A stretch of DNA of 64,000 nucleotides, from the NCBI GenBank assembly GCA_002749535.1, contig MZZL01000134.1, forward strand, positions 372,001-436,000. The letters are read 5' to 3'. The notes beneath the pieces were generated by a model, which did not search any database, was not told the origin of the DNA, and saw only the letters and a program-made list of their open reading frames with translations. Each line of letters starts with the position of its first letter. Position 1 is the first letter of the stretch. Source of the DNA: Apophysomyces variabilis. Lineage: Eukaryota; Mucoromycota; Mucoromycetes; Mucorales; Mucoraceae. A program made the position numbers and the translations under genes. This document shows positions 11,295-22,023 of this stretch, piece after piece.

Positions 11295-14200
11295 CCTTTT
11301 TCTTTTCTTTGTTGGCAGACTGCATGATCTTAGAGCACTTTGCTGATAGGATCAAAAAGGTTAATTACTAGCGAGATCCAAAAAAAGAAAATAAAAAAAG
11401 TCGTGACAAGGAAAAACCATATCTTCTATTAGGAGTATCACCAAAAGAGAAATAAGACACGCCGCCTAACATAACTATAATCATGATAATAAGACGCAGT
11501 GAAGCCCAATGGATGCCGAGCCGAATCATCGTAATACCCAAGTATGGGATAGCCCCCTTGTTTTCGTCCTCCACCCAAAAATAGAGAGAGAGAAAGCGAG
11601 AAGTAAGGTCTATGATTTAGCCGGTCGTCCGCTTGTCAGTCAAAGTGCTCGTGTCGCACAAAATGCTATGATCTTCGGAGTACAAAGTCAGCGGGCTCCT
11701 AATAAAGGAAATGCTACCTAACTCATAACCAAATAGGTCGAATCACCTCGCCCTCTTTGCCCTCGTCTGTGCGAAATACGTAGTACAACTGCAGAAAATA
11801 CAATATGAAAATTTTCATATGCTGGATTTTATTTCTTTTATTAATCATGCCAATGCAGACGATTCTGTTTCGGCGTTCGATAATAGCTTGGAGACGTAAT
11901 TCGTAGCCCAGAACACGAAATCTCTTGGATAATTTGGCTTTCCGATCATGCATCGGAGATGAATCCATTGTCATGATGTTCAGGGGAAATGAAAGAGATA
12001 GAGAGGTGGGGAAGACGAACCTTTTTTTTTTCGTCTGTGCTACAGCGAGGTGAAGCAGTGCGCTGTTCAACGGACCCAGTTCAGTACCCCTTTCCATCAC
12101 CCCAACCCCCTTATCCTTTCCCTCTTTTTTTGCTATTCTAAGCGCTCTTTCAAACATCACATAGCTAGTGAGTACTTGGAATCACTGCTTAAACTACTTG
12201 GATTGCATGATGCGCTAACTACCCTTTTTTTTCTCTTTTCTTAACCTTAGCCATAACCCCCTTACTACATCCTAAGACCCCAAAAGTTTGCTACGTGAAA
12301 ACAAAAGAATCGATTACGATCTTAACCTGGAACAGTTAGTGCCTTCCTCTTTTTCATTTTTTTTTGCTTTTCTTTTAGCCTAGTTCAGGACGGTTTGGTC
12401 GGTGCATCACCAGAAATTAACGAAATAGACTCACACCAAATGACATGCAGGACTAACATAAAAATAGTAACCATCATTTCGAGTGGCAAAATGGAAAAAA
12501 AAAAGTTAACTGGTGACATTGTACCAGGCAAATCTAGTTTTTTTTTTCTATAGGACCGATAGGCTGAGATTATACTCTACTTTTTTGCCACATACACTAT
12601 TCGACTTTTCTCTTTGGCCGACCTTGCATTTACTTGATACGCAACCCTCAATACCCCTAAGCTCCGAAAAAAAAAAAGAGTTTGGGATTGCGGGAGTTCC
12701 CAAGTCGACCCAGTGGGGTCGGTGGTATATCTCTCAAGGTCAGAAATGAATTAAAAAAAGACAAAAACAGCATTATATTGTGATTCCGCTCAGACAGATT
12801 TTCGTTCCGTTTGTTATGGTTCCTCTAGTAACTATATCTTGCAGATAAGTTCACCATTCAAAGAGAAGACGAAACGTGCATCGTAACGGACTATATCTTT
12901 TTAGCTGTATTTGCCACGTTACAAGATCACCAACCCCTTTGAATTCCCCCTTTAAAAAAAGAAAGGGAGTCGTCCTTCTTTTCCAGCCATAGATCATGCG
13001 CTGCATAAGATCCCATGCATGTTCCAGCTCAATAGAGGTTGCTTGATAGCCATTACGAGGATCAAATATTCCTAGTATTCTTTTCCTCATTGATTTTGTT
13101 CATCTTGAATAAATTTGACTGAGACAAACAGAACCATTCAATATGCGATTTCTTTCCCCGCGTCTGTCACAAAAATTCGTACGTGGTTTCATTTTATTAA
13201 CCTTAAAAAACAAAATCGATGGTTCAACCGAAGCTCGTGTTGGAAAAACTGCAGACGGTAAAATGATAAAGAGAAAATAGACGATTGGCGCAAAAAAAAA
13301 CGCATAGAGAAAAAAGAAAGTGCGTGCAGCCATCAAGACATTTTAATTAGTGTTACCATAGCGAGGCCAAAACAATTGGAACAACCCCAATCCAATCCAG
13401 AGTTGTCATTGCGCGCTTTGAACGTTGTTTTTTTCTTTTGCATGTCCATGGAGACGGATGCTCTTGCAGCCGACATGGCATGTAGACAACAGCAATGGGA
13501 ACGACTAGAACTAGGAGCATTTTCTTTTTTTATCTGAGGGCCAGACCAAAGACAAGCAAGCTGTACAAGCAATGAGTAGAAGCATTTTACTAACATGTAC
13601 AGACTGATGATAAACAACAGCCAAAAAAGGATCGGAATGTAAGCAAACCTTAACAGTTGCTCTTTACATGCCTATCTAGTCGGGATCTATGCAATGTTTT
13701 TGGAAGTTTGGTAAGAAAGGTATCTCATTCTCCGTTGTATTACTCGTTTGGCGTATAAGGTTGTTCTATTGAAGAACTCAAAAAAAAAAAAAAGAGTTCC
13801 ATCTGGATCCTGTGCCCCCCATGTGTCCTACTGGATATTGCCTTATTCTTGTTGCATTGGCGATCGTAAAACCATGATCTTGCAAAAGATTGATAGTTCA
13901 GTGTTACATGGCGTCAGCGTATACGCCTCACTTATCAATATTATTTTTGCGCATTATTATTGTCAACGCCGTGGCTCTGTTTTTTTGTGCTTCCTCTGGA
14001 CGCTCAAAGTTCCTTCTCAGACCGATATGTTTCATAGCCGTAGATGCCGAATGAGTTATAACTATCTGAGTAACAAAATATGGACATATACAGTATGCCC
14101 GGCGGCGTTCACACGACCATTAAGAATAAGTACACGTAATAGCACGAAACAGCACTATGATTCGACACTGAAAATAGACTTTACATATGGCACGACGCGT

Positions 14201-14316
14201 ATTATGCGTTTGTGCCAAAAGGTTTGACTTTTTCCTTTATTTTACTGTATCTTCAACATTAAGACATATATGTGTATAGCTTATCGCTTTCCAGTAAAAA
14301 AATATAGCAATTCTGT
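11295..14316. other. Long stretch with no well-supported gene
   Basis: Apart from one weak minus-strand frame at 11723-11971 (listed separately), nothing here looks like a conserved protein. The 159-residue plus-strand frame at 13748-14227 has Cys/Ser/Tyr-rich composition without motifs and is taken as chance. Several poly-A and poly-T runs occur (12008, 12538, 12668, 13776). Confidence 0.4.
11723..11971 (-). CDS. Weak hypothetical small gene
   Basis: A minus-strand frame starting MTMDSSPMHD carries a basic, helix-prone stretch (KLSKRFRVLGYELRLQAIIERRNRI). If a segment from the GTC after that stretch to a TTTTCTGCAG acceptor is spliced out, the protein would continue LYYVFRTDEGKEGEVIRPIWL and stop. 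The donor (GTCTGC) is poor, so splicing is uncertain. The composition looks more protein-like than neighbouring random frames, but no family is recognised. Confidence 0.22.
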   Translation of the reverse strand, partial: TMDSSPMHDRKAKLSKRFRVLGYELRLQAIIERRNRIVCIGMINKRNKIQHMKIFILYFLQLYYVFRTDEGKEGEVIRPIWL

Positions 14317-16709
14317 TTAGTTATCCTGAATCTTAATGGCTACGTTGAGAACTTCACCCTCGGGTCCAATAAGTAAACATTTTGCTAAGTCGCCACATTC
14401 GTTGTATCCCTCTTTCATGGCCATTTTGCGGCACTTAATGCTAACCATTGAGCTACCCAGAGGCTCTCTTCCACAAGGAACGAGCTGCCATCCTGTGCCT
14501 AAAGGGAATGTCCCCACTTGATGTCCATGCCTCATCTGGAAAACTTTAAGGACGCCCCGTCGTGCAGCATAGATCACGAGAAAAAGTAATATTCGGCCTC
14601 GATCCATGACTTCCACCCAACCACACACGGCATCTCGTACGCCTTTCCACATTCGCACCATTTCTCCTTCGAGTACGTCCCATAAGATCACACGACCCAG
14701 AGCATCGCTCGTCGCTGCGAGGGTATGTCTCTGGGCACTAACGGCTGGAGGACACAACGAAATATGCATAATTCGTCGTCCTGGGTCACTTGTTTGTAGC
14801 ACAGCAGGGATGGGTGTAGCAGCTTCTATCTGACTTGGGGGGTTTAACAGATCGGGTGCGTAAGGTACAGGCGACGTCGGTCGGGATAAAGATGAATTGG
14901 ACCCTGTTAACCACGCGGTGGCGGCCTTTGCGCGGACAAACATCGGTGTCGCTAAACGTGCCATGACATACCCCGCCATGGAAACCGCAGATACTAATAA
15001 ACGGCTGTCGTCGCTAGTGGAATAATAGCAAAGCATAGGGCTAGTGCCGACTGCAATGTAACGTGAAGTGGCCATAGTAGGAAACGCGTGCGTCGAAATA
15101 GTCGAACAATCATTCAAGATTCCTATCCGCTCTTGCTCAGGAGATGGCCCTTTTTTTTCGTTAGAAGGTAAATGTGAGCATCGAATAATATTTAGCAAAA
15201 TTGGCCTCTTCCTTATGCTTTACCTAAGCTGACTGCATCAAGAACTTTTTCTTGTTGCGAAAATTCCCATTTTTTGTACTTAAAACTAACTTGAAGGCCA
15301 GACGAAGAGGATTGTCGCTTGTCATCGCATGCTTTCAAGATGGTCCAAAGATCCTGCCCCACGATACTAATGACCTTATTTCCTTGGAATAGGACGGTAA
15401 TTTCCTCATCTTCGTTTGTGCGTATCCGTGAAGATATCTTGAGAACAGACGGTGGCGTCCTTAACTTGATAGAAAGAATGGCGGCCTGCTCCAATAATTG
15501 TGCCGTAACAAGCACACCTTTCTAAACCAGAATTGCGTTAAAACAGCCTTTGCGCAAGGCAAATATACACTCCATATATACGCTCATTCAATCCAATCAT
15601 CTTTCCGTTAACCTCCATTCCTATTCACGCTTCTCCCTTTAAGCATATGGCCATACGTTACCTCTGAAAATATTCTGATCCACCCAGTACTGTACCCGAC
15701 CATGACGAATATCTCGCTAAGCAACACTGTATCAGATAACATCCGTCTTTGAACGTGCTCTGCTAGTGCTCCTTACCTTCTACGTGACGACGCGCAAAGC
15801 GGTAGACATAAAATAGCGGTGATGGTTTCACTAGCAGCATTGTCTGAACTTAGGCTGCTTTTTATATTTTCCTTACATACTCTGGCGTTGCACATCCCGA
15901 ACCCTGACTAGCTGCGATATATTCCCCTTCTTTTTCGTTGAGCTGTAGCAAAAAAAATTTGTTCTTGCGAGCCAATACCAAATATCTTCCAGATGCCGAG
16001 GCAGATACAAGGTAAGGTTCATTTAAAGACGGAAGAGGTGGCGAGGAGGTAACTGTTCGGTCACTATGACTAGTACCAGGCCTTGCCGTCTAGACAACGC
16101 AAAAAAAGAAAGTCAATTTCTTATTATTCTTTTCCTGACGTAGTATACTTCGTCCTCATTCCAGCTCGGTACTTTTGCCCAGGAATCAACTTGTTCTTTG
16201 AAATGTCAGGACCTTTTGCAAGAAATCTCATTTGAATAACGCGATCGATCCACTTGCCTTGGTCCTCCTTGATGTCTGATTTCGAGCTGATGTCTTCGTA
16301 AGAGCTGGATACTTGTGGGAGTCTTCCCATTAAGAGTGACAGGATAGGATTTGGCACATGGTAGTGTGATTCCAGCGTACATTTCAGCTTCATGGTGTTT
16401 CTGCCATCAAGCAACAATGCGCTACTGACTTTGAAATCTCAAAATGACCTCTCACATGTGAACAACGGAATGGTTTACCTCGGATCTCAAAGCCAACTCC
16501 AGTTTGCCAAGACAGAAATGCGACAAAATGATTGAACTTGCTAATAAACAACCTGCTAGCTAATTTATTAGATGTTTATACCGATCTAATTTATTTGTTT
16601 CCGATCGTGCTTGTGTTATTGTTTCTGGGTATTATTCGCAGAAACAACATATAGCATCTTACAATATCGCCTTGTTCGGATCGATAAAGCAGCGTTTCCA
16701 ACCAAACAT
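14317..16709 (-). CDS. Rab3GAP regulatory subunit-like protein (N-terminal domain form)
   Basis: Eight exons on the minus strand, 16663-16709, 16479-16540, 16149-16428, 15881-16069, 15777-15830, 15662-15716, 15224-15521 and 14317-15122, give 596 residues with matching phases. The best-supported part matches the RAB3GAP2 N-terminal domain in order: SASGRYLVLARKNKFFLLQL, TAILCLPLC, FVMVGYSTGWIRIFSE, LRTPPSVLKI, EEITVLFQGNKVISIVGQDL, YKKWEF, RYIAVGTSPM, TSDALGRVILWDV, MVRMWKGVRDA.GWVE, FLVIYAARRGVLKVF. The human protein has about 1,390 residues; this one ends just after the N-terminal domain. Family knowledge: with RAB3GAP1 it forms the GEF for Rab18 and a Rab3 GAP, and modulates autophagy. The three 5' exons are inferred from phase and open frame only. 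Confidence 0.8.
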
Positions 16710-17792
16710 GACTGCACTTATGCTAGAACCGTCGTCATGCTTAGTGAACTTGCCAACGCTCATGGTAACTATCGCCATATCTACGCATTCATTTATTTAG
16801 CGAACAAGCCAAGTGTTACGACTACAGTAACAGCGCCTGTTGGTTAGTCATCATAGCCGTCTTATTATTGTTATGGGTCTCATGTAAATATGTAGCGTTC
16901 TATGATGAAGAAAAATTGCCACAAATGGTTTGCCACCTGTATTTTCTTGGAAGAAAAAGGGGAGATTTTGCAGGCGACTACGCATTATTTGATACATACG
17001 CAGTGGATGGAGAACAAAGTACCCTTTTTTCTGTCAATAATAACTGAAATATAAGGATTAGCGTCAGGCTGTGATCGGCTACTGCTTCAATAAATTTTAG
17101 TTTGCTTTTCCATTTTCGTGACTCAACCCTTACCTACTTCTCTGTGGGGTAAGTTTAGACTCATCATAAAGTCCCCTAAAGCATAATGGCGTCGGTGCGT
17201 TTCTCCTTACTAGTTCCTCCTCTATAAACCCCAAAATTACCTGTGGATCAATAAAGACCCTTTAGCGATCTGCATGCTGATCGCTCTAGTTGATGACTAA
17301 AATAACAGTAGTCATATTAAGAGATAATAGAGAAAAATGAATATTCTTAAGCAAGGTAAAATTAATTGACTGAGAAAAAGATATCGTCATACAACCGTAA
17401 TTACTAGCTGCACACAAAGTAGATATGGGTATTGAACGGTAAATTCAGATATGAAGCACGCAACGTTTAGACTTTTAAAATTCAATTATCCATAAATTAC
17501 TCAAAGGCAGGTTTTCAAAGTAAACTTTTACAATATTCACCAATAACATAGGTTCCAACTTTTTCAGATCGAAGATGCAGTATCATTGAAAAAAAATTGT
17601 TGAAGAAAACCTCTAAACTGCATGACAAGTTTGTGATCCTGTGTATCATTTTACTGAATTAAAAAGCTACAGATATTTTGTTCTCAGCCGTGACGATAGT
17701 GGTTTCATTATTTAGCAAGTTTACGATAAGATCAGTTGGAGAGAGCAGTATAAGTCCTTGTAATACCTGTTCCTCAGTTTATCGAAGGAAAA
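16710..17792. other. Gene-free stretch before the F-box gene
   Basis: About 1.1 kb of AT-rich sequence with short random frames. Nothing recognised. Confidence 0.4.
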
Positions 17793-19634
17793 TTAAATCA
17801 CTTTAGAAATCCGCACGCCATTTAGTTTGATATCATCTAGGTAATGACATCGGATAAGTATTATACGGGAAGGAGTAAAATGAGAATCGAGGGCTTCCAC
17901 TCGCTCTTGTCCAGAAGTTTCTTCCACCATCACTTCTTCGTACTTTTTTCTGTAAATACCATCGGGTCGGTAGATTAGTTCAGTAAGGTGCTCTTCAGCG
18001 TCTGCTGGATCCATTAGACGCAGTACTCCTATAAGAGAAGATCCGAACCATTGAGTGTAACCTTTTGTCTCCAACAATTCGTTTAACTTGGAATAGCCTT
18101 CACCCCGCAACTGGATACGCTCTGCTTCGTTCATTTGCGTTAGCCTGAAGACGGTATGGAAGCGACACCACACAGCAAGTGACTTCAGACCTGGATTAGG
18201 GTAATAGATAGTGGTCAAACGGTAGCTGGCGTGGTGATAACTGCATTCAAGTGAAGTAAGACGCGGGCAGTGAGATGATAAGTAAGGATAGACTTCGTCT
18301 TCAACGTCATTTGCGAACAGCCCGAGGTATTTTAATTTGGATTGGATAGCCGTTCCACCTTTGTTACTGTTTTTTACTCCGATGCTGTCTGTGGTCAAGG
18401 ACAGGCGTTGAAGACCTTCAATCTCAGTCAGGATAAGATCCACTTCCAAACGAGGACAGATATCATCCATTGCAAGCGTTGTCAAAGAGCGACAGACTTT
18501 TAAATGCGCCAAGACTTCAACAACCGGTATTTCCAGTTTACCATAGAGATTGACGTTCTTAAGTGTTTGATGAAGGGTGTAAATTCTTCCCGTAAACCAA
18601 GGAGTGTCCGTAGGGTAGACACAGAGTCCTCTCAATGGTGCCCCAATTTCCAGCAATATATCGATAAGCCCGTAGTAAACCTCATCGTTAATCATATCCA
18701 GGCGTTGGAGATGATAGCATGACCTTACAAGTCGTTTCGCTTCTCTCTCCATGCTACTGTTTTCGGCTTGACTGCCGCGTAACTCAAGCTCTTCGAGATT
18801 AGGATATTTTCGAGCAAAATAATCACCCCACTCAGAGTTTTGTCGTGCAAGAACCGAAAATTTGCGCACTGTACGGTAAGGTACTACAGGCTGTGGCATC
18901 TCACCGTATACCCGGAGATACCGAACTTTGAAATAGCTCAGGCGAGGAAAATAACTGTGAATCTCTTCCAAAACTAGATACGTTACGCCCCTGTTAAGCG
19001 GTTGTCTCGAAGTAACAAAATCGACACTCAAGTTCTCTACGCACGGAAATTCAGAAAATGCGCTTGAGCATATGTCCCAGTCTTCGATTCCAATGGACAA
19101 GGTCGCCAGTCGACGATAGATATCTCCATTACTTGCAAGAATCCCAAGCTCAGATTTCAGCCAATGTCTTGTTGTTGCTAATAGTTTTAGATTCTTCCAC
19201 TGTTGTAAGAACCTGAACCAAGTAGGCTCTATAATGGATTGATCCGGAAGGCTATCCTTTGTTCCGAAAATCCGGTCCATGACATCAATTGCCGACCTGT
19301 GCGATACGCTACCGATACGGTCAGTTGCCGCTTGGTCTGATGCTGATAATACATGCAGTCTGTTAACATATAAAAAAAGCTTTTTATGCGAAGCAGTTGC
19401 CAGCATCGTGTTGAAAAACAGTTGAAGCCGTTTGTGCGAGTCTATCGTTACCGATTCATATAACACTGGAGTGAGTGCGGCATTCCAGGAGCGACAAATT
19501 GTGATTAGGATACATAGCGTTTGTTTTGACAGTCGATTAGCGATGTTGAACAAAATTTCGTTTGGCAAACGATAGATCAAAGTATTTGACACTACGTTAC
19601 GATTTGGACACACTGTATCTTGTTCGATCTTCAT
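17793..19634 (-). CDS. F-box/leucine-rich-type protein
   Basis: A single uninterrupted frame of 613 residues; the ATG at 19632-19634 is the first in frame. Residues about 20-62 form an F-box (IYRLPNEILFNIANRLSKQ, then ICRSWNAALTPVLYESVTI). The rest shows degenerate leucine-rich spacing (for example YPNLEELELRGSQ, CYHLQRLDMINDE, LKNVNLYGKLEIP, LTTLAMDDICP, LTSLECSY). F-box proteins bind Skp1 and present substrates to SCF ubiquitin ligases; the substrate is unknown. Large F-box families of this form, often intronless and fast-evolving, are typical of Mucoromycota. The gene is isolated, with more than 1 kb of empty sequence on both sides. Confidence 0.85.
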   Translation of the reverse strand: MKIEQDTVCPNRNVVSNTLIYRLPNEILFNIANRLSKQTLCILITICRSWNAALTPVLYESVTIDSHKRLQLFFNTMLATASHKKLFLYVNRLHVLSASDQAATDRIGSVSHRSAIDVMDRIFGTKDSLPDQSIIEPTWFRFLQQWKNLKLLATTRHWLKSELGILASNGDIYRRLATLSIGIEDWDICSSAFSEFPCVENLSVDFVTSRQPLNRGVTYLVLEEIHSYFPRLSYFKVRYLRVYGEMPQPVVPYRTVRKFSVLARQNSEWGDYFARKYPNLEELELRGSQAENSSMEREAKRLVRSCYHLQRLDMINDEVYYGLIDILLEIGAPLRGLCVYPTDTPWFTGRIYTLHQTLKNVNLYGKLEIPVVEVLAHLKVCRSLTTLAMDDICPRLEVDLILTEIEGLQRLSLTTDSIGVKNSNKGGTAIQSKLKYLGLFANDVEDEVYPYLSSHCPRLTSLECSYHHASYRLTTIYYPNPGLKSLAVWCRFHTVFRLTQMNEAERIQLRGEGYSKLNELLETKGYTQWFGSSLIGVLRLMDPADAEEHLTELIYRPDGIYRKKYEEVMVEETSGQERVEALDSHFTPSRIILIRCHYLDDIKLNGVRISKVI

Positions 19635-22023
19635 GGTCGCATATCTAAACTTTTGGCAAGTTTACGTTACTCTGTTACGTTTTCTATGGATGATAAGCAG
19701 AGCTGGACAATTCTATCTTACGCTTGACAAGGAGTGCGTATTGTAAGCAAAAAGAAAAGGGGCGATCTGCGTACAAACGTCGTTGACTAAGGCTATCTAT
19801 GAAGCCCACAGATTGGACACGAATAAGTGGTGCAAATTAAGACATTGCTTGTTTGGATGACAGCGGTGTGGTGATATGTCCTGCTATCTATTGGATCATG
19901 CCTCTAACTGTTTTTCAAATTGTATAAGAGCTTGGTTCTTTGAACCTATTATCGTGTGTGCTTTACAGACGATTATTGCCAGATCATGTTGCTTCACAAT
20001 ACAGATGGAGACTATCAATCTTACGCAATAAACTTACGTCGATTATTCGGTGCTCAACGTGACAGACCCGAACTTTGAGCTAACAGTAATTGCTGTAATT
20101 ACCATTTAGGGTTTGGTTACACTAACATCTCTATCTTTTTTATCTGCTGCCATGATAAGAGCGGACATAGAATATCGTTAGTCAAAGAACAGAGTTATTG
20201 CAAGCATGTCTGCAAAACATAGCAATGACTTTCATAATCCACTTCTGTTTGCATGAATTTCTTAAGAAATTGAAGCAAGAGCAATGATGTACAAAAACAA
20301 ACGATAAATTACTGGGATCTCGCTTCGATTAGCCTTATAGGGGCTATCACAAACAAGATTCGGTTCAAGAAATTGATATCCGGTAATAAAAGCACGCGTT
20401 TTCCTGGCTCTCCACAAAATCTAACACTGCCAAACGGTTGCACAGGCTTACAACAATTATAATATACGTTCTGGAGAGGGTATTGACATTGGAGGCACTA
20501 CCATCAATTCTACATTATCATTGAAAGGTAATTTACTCAAAAGACTTTTTTAACCATGTTAAAAATCAAAAATTCCCCTATAACATAGCCAAGAATCACT
20601 GAGAGGCTTTCTATCGAGAATAAATGAACAGCGAACTATAGTCTACTATCAACGCTGCAATTGCAAATGGCCAAAACGCTATATTGCATAACTGGACATT
20701 GACCTTTCAACAATTACCATATTTCGGTATTTGTTTGAAAGCTCTCTGTGTGTTCGTTTCTCTGTTATGCGTTTGTCCCTTTTGTCTCGGAAAGCACGAA
20801 GCATATATTGCAGGGTGTATTCTATACACTCGAGGTTTCCGTGTCACTTGTTATTTAACAAAAATATAATTTATGCACAAGCTTCTAACTGTTTGTTTAG
20901 CGGCTTTTTCCATATTGTATAACATGGAAATGCCATACTGACGTGTATTTGTCCTTTGCAAAAGGGGCTAATATTTAGCCAATCACCTTTTAGTCGGAAT
21001 ATAAAAGTTTTTGAATGCCCAATAGATTCTAAGCTGAGAAAATAAGTGATCGGGAAAAGCAATAAAAAGCCCAGAAAAATTTTATGGTTCTTATTTTTTC
21101 TTTTATCTGCTGAGGACCCTTATAGCTTAGCGTGGATATTTATACGCGTTCGGCCACTCTGTCCTCAAAGATAAAGTCAACTATACATGTTGGGCTCTGC
21201 TAGACAACGGATAAGGATACTTCTAATGATATATTCCGTTCACAAGCAAAGCAACATATCCAATTCAAAACAAAAACCAACCAAAACAAAGAAAAGAAAA
21301 AATAATACGCGTGTAGACAGACTAACCGCAGCGAATTGCGTGTTTAAAATGAGTTTGTACGTCTATAAGACCCGAGCTATCCATCGCATTCCTCCTGTCA
21401 CTCTAGCTCTCCCTCTGATCACTATCAGTCAGGATGCTAAATGATAGTTTGCGATAAAAAAAAGGTTTGCAAGGGCTATGGTTCCAGACTGCCCTATGAT
21501 GCTTGTGTTGCCCTCATACCAAAATAAGCTTTCCGGATGGGGATCCGAGAAAAAGAAAATCATGGCGTACACAAGTGCGATGCCTTCATGAAGAATGAGA
21601 AAATATCCGTCGTTTTGAATGAACATCAATATATAAACTGCATTGTCATATGCTGACCACGAGTATGAATGGATAACGCAACACTGTATTGTTTTCTATC
21701 CATGCAATGTCAATCACAAGTTTCAACTGACAACAAACAAACCTTTTTCATATGAAGTGATGTCACTCTCAACTACTCTCGTCCTTTTTTTTTGTAGAAA
21801 CTCCATATGACCTCCTTTTTCTTACGCCGCTTCTTTTTTTAATCCGCCGCTTCCTCCTCTCTCTCAGCTTAACCTCTTCACTTTTGTAAGTCTCCGTCAC
21901 TAGCGTTTGATCTTTCTTTTCTGCGGAAGCTCGTCAGCTTCGTGAGCCACAAAACTGGCATACGGATGCAATGGTTCGAAAGCAACTAACTGAGTATTCT
22001 TATTCCTATGCTACTAGCATACC
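19635..22023. other. Gene-free stretch; 3' part is the SEY1 promoter
   Basis: About 2.4 kb without a convincing gene. The last 250 bases (about 21,780-21,930) are CT-rich on the plus strand, as in other promoters of this window, and probably carry the SEY1 core promoter. The short frames around 20,684-20,922 and 21,187-21,444 have no motif. Confidence 0.4.

Noticed and set aside
13748..14227. A 159-codon plus-strand open frame.
   Set aside because: It has no domain or regular helix/strand pattern, runs through a poly-A tract and has no plausible splicing partner.
15849..15880. A 32-nt candidate intron in the Rab3GAP-like gene (acceptor cctaag).
   Set aside because: A 50-nt intron using the downstream gctgctag acceptor keeps the same frame and is of normal length, so an ultra-short intron is not needed there.
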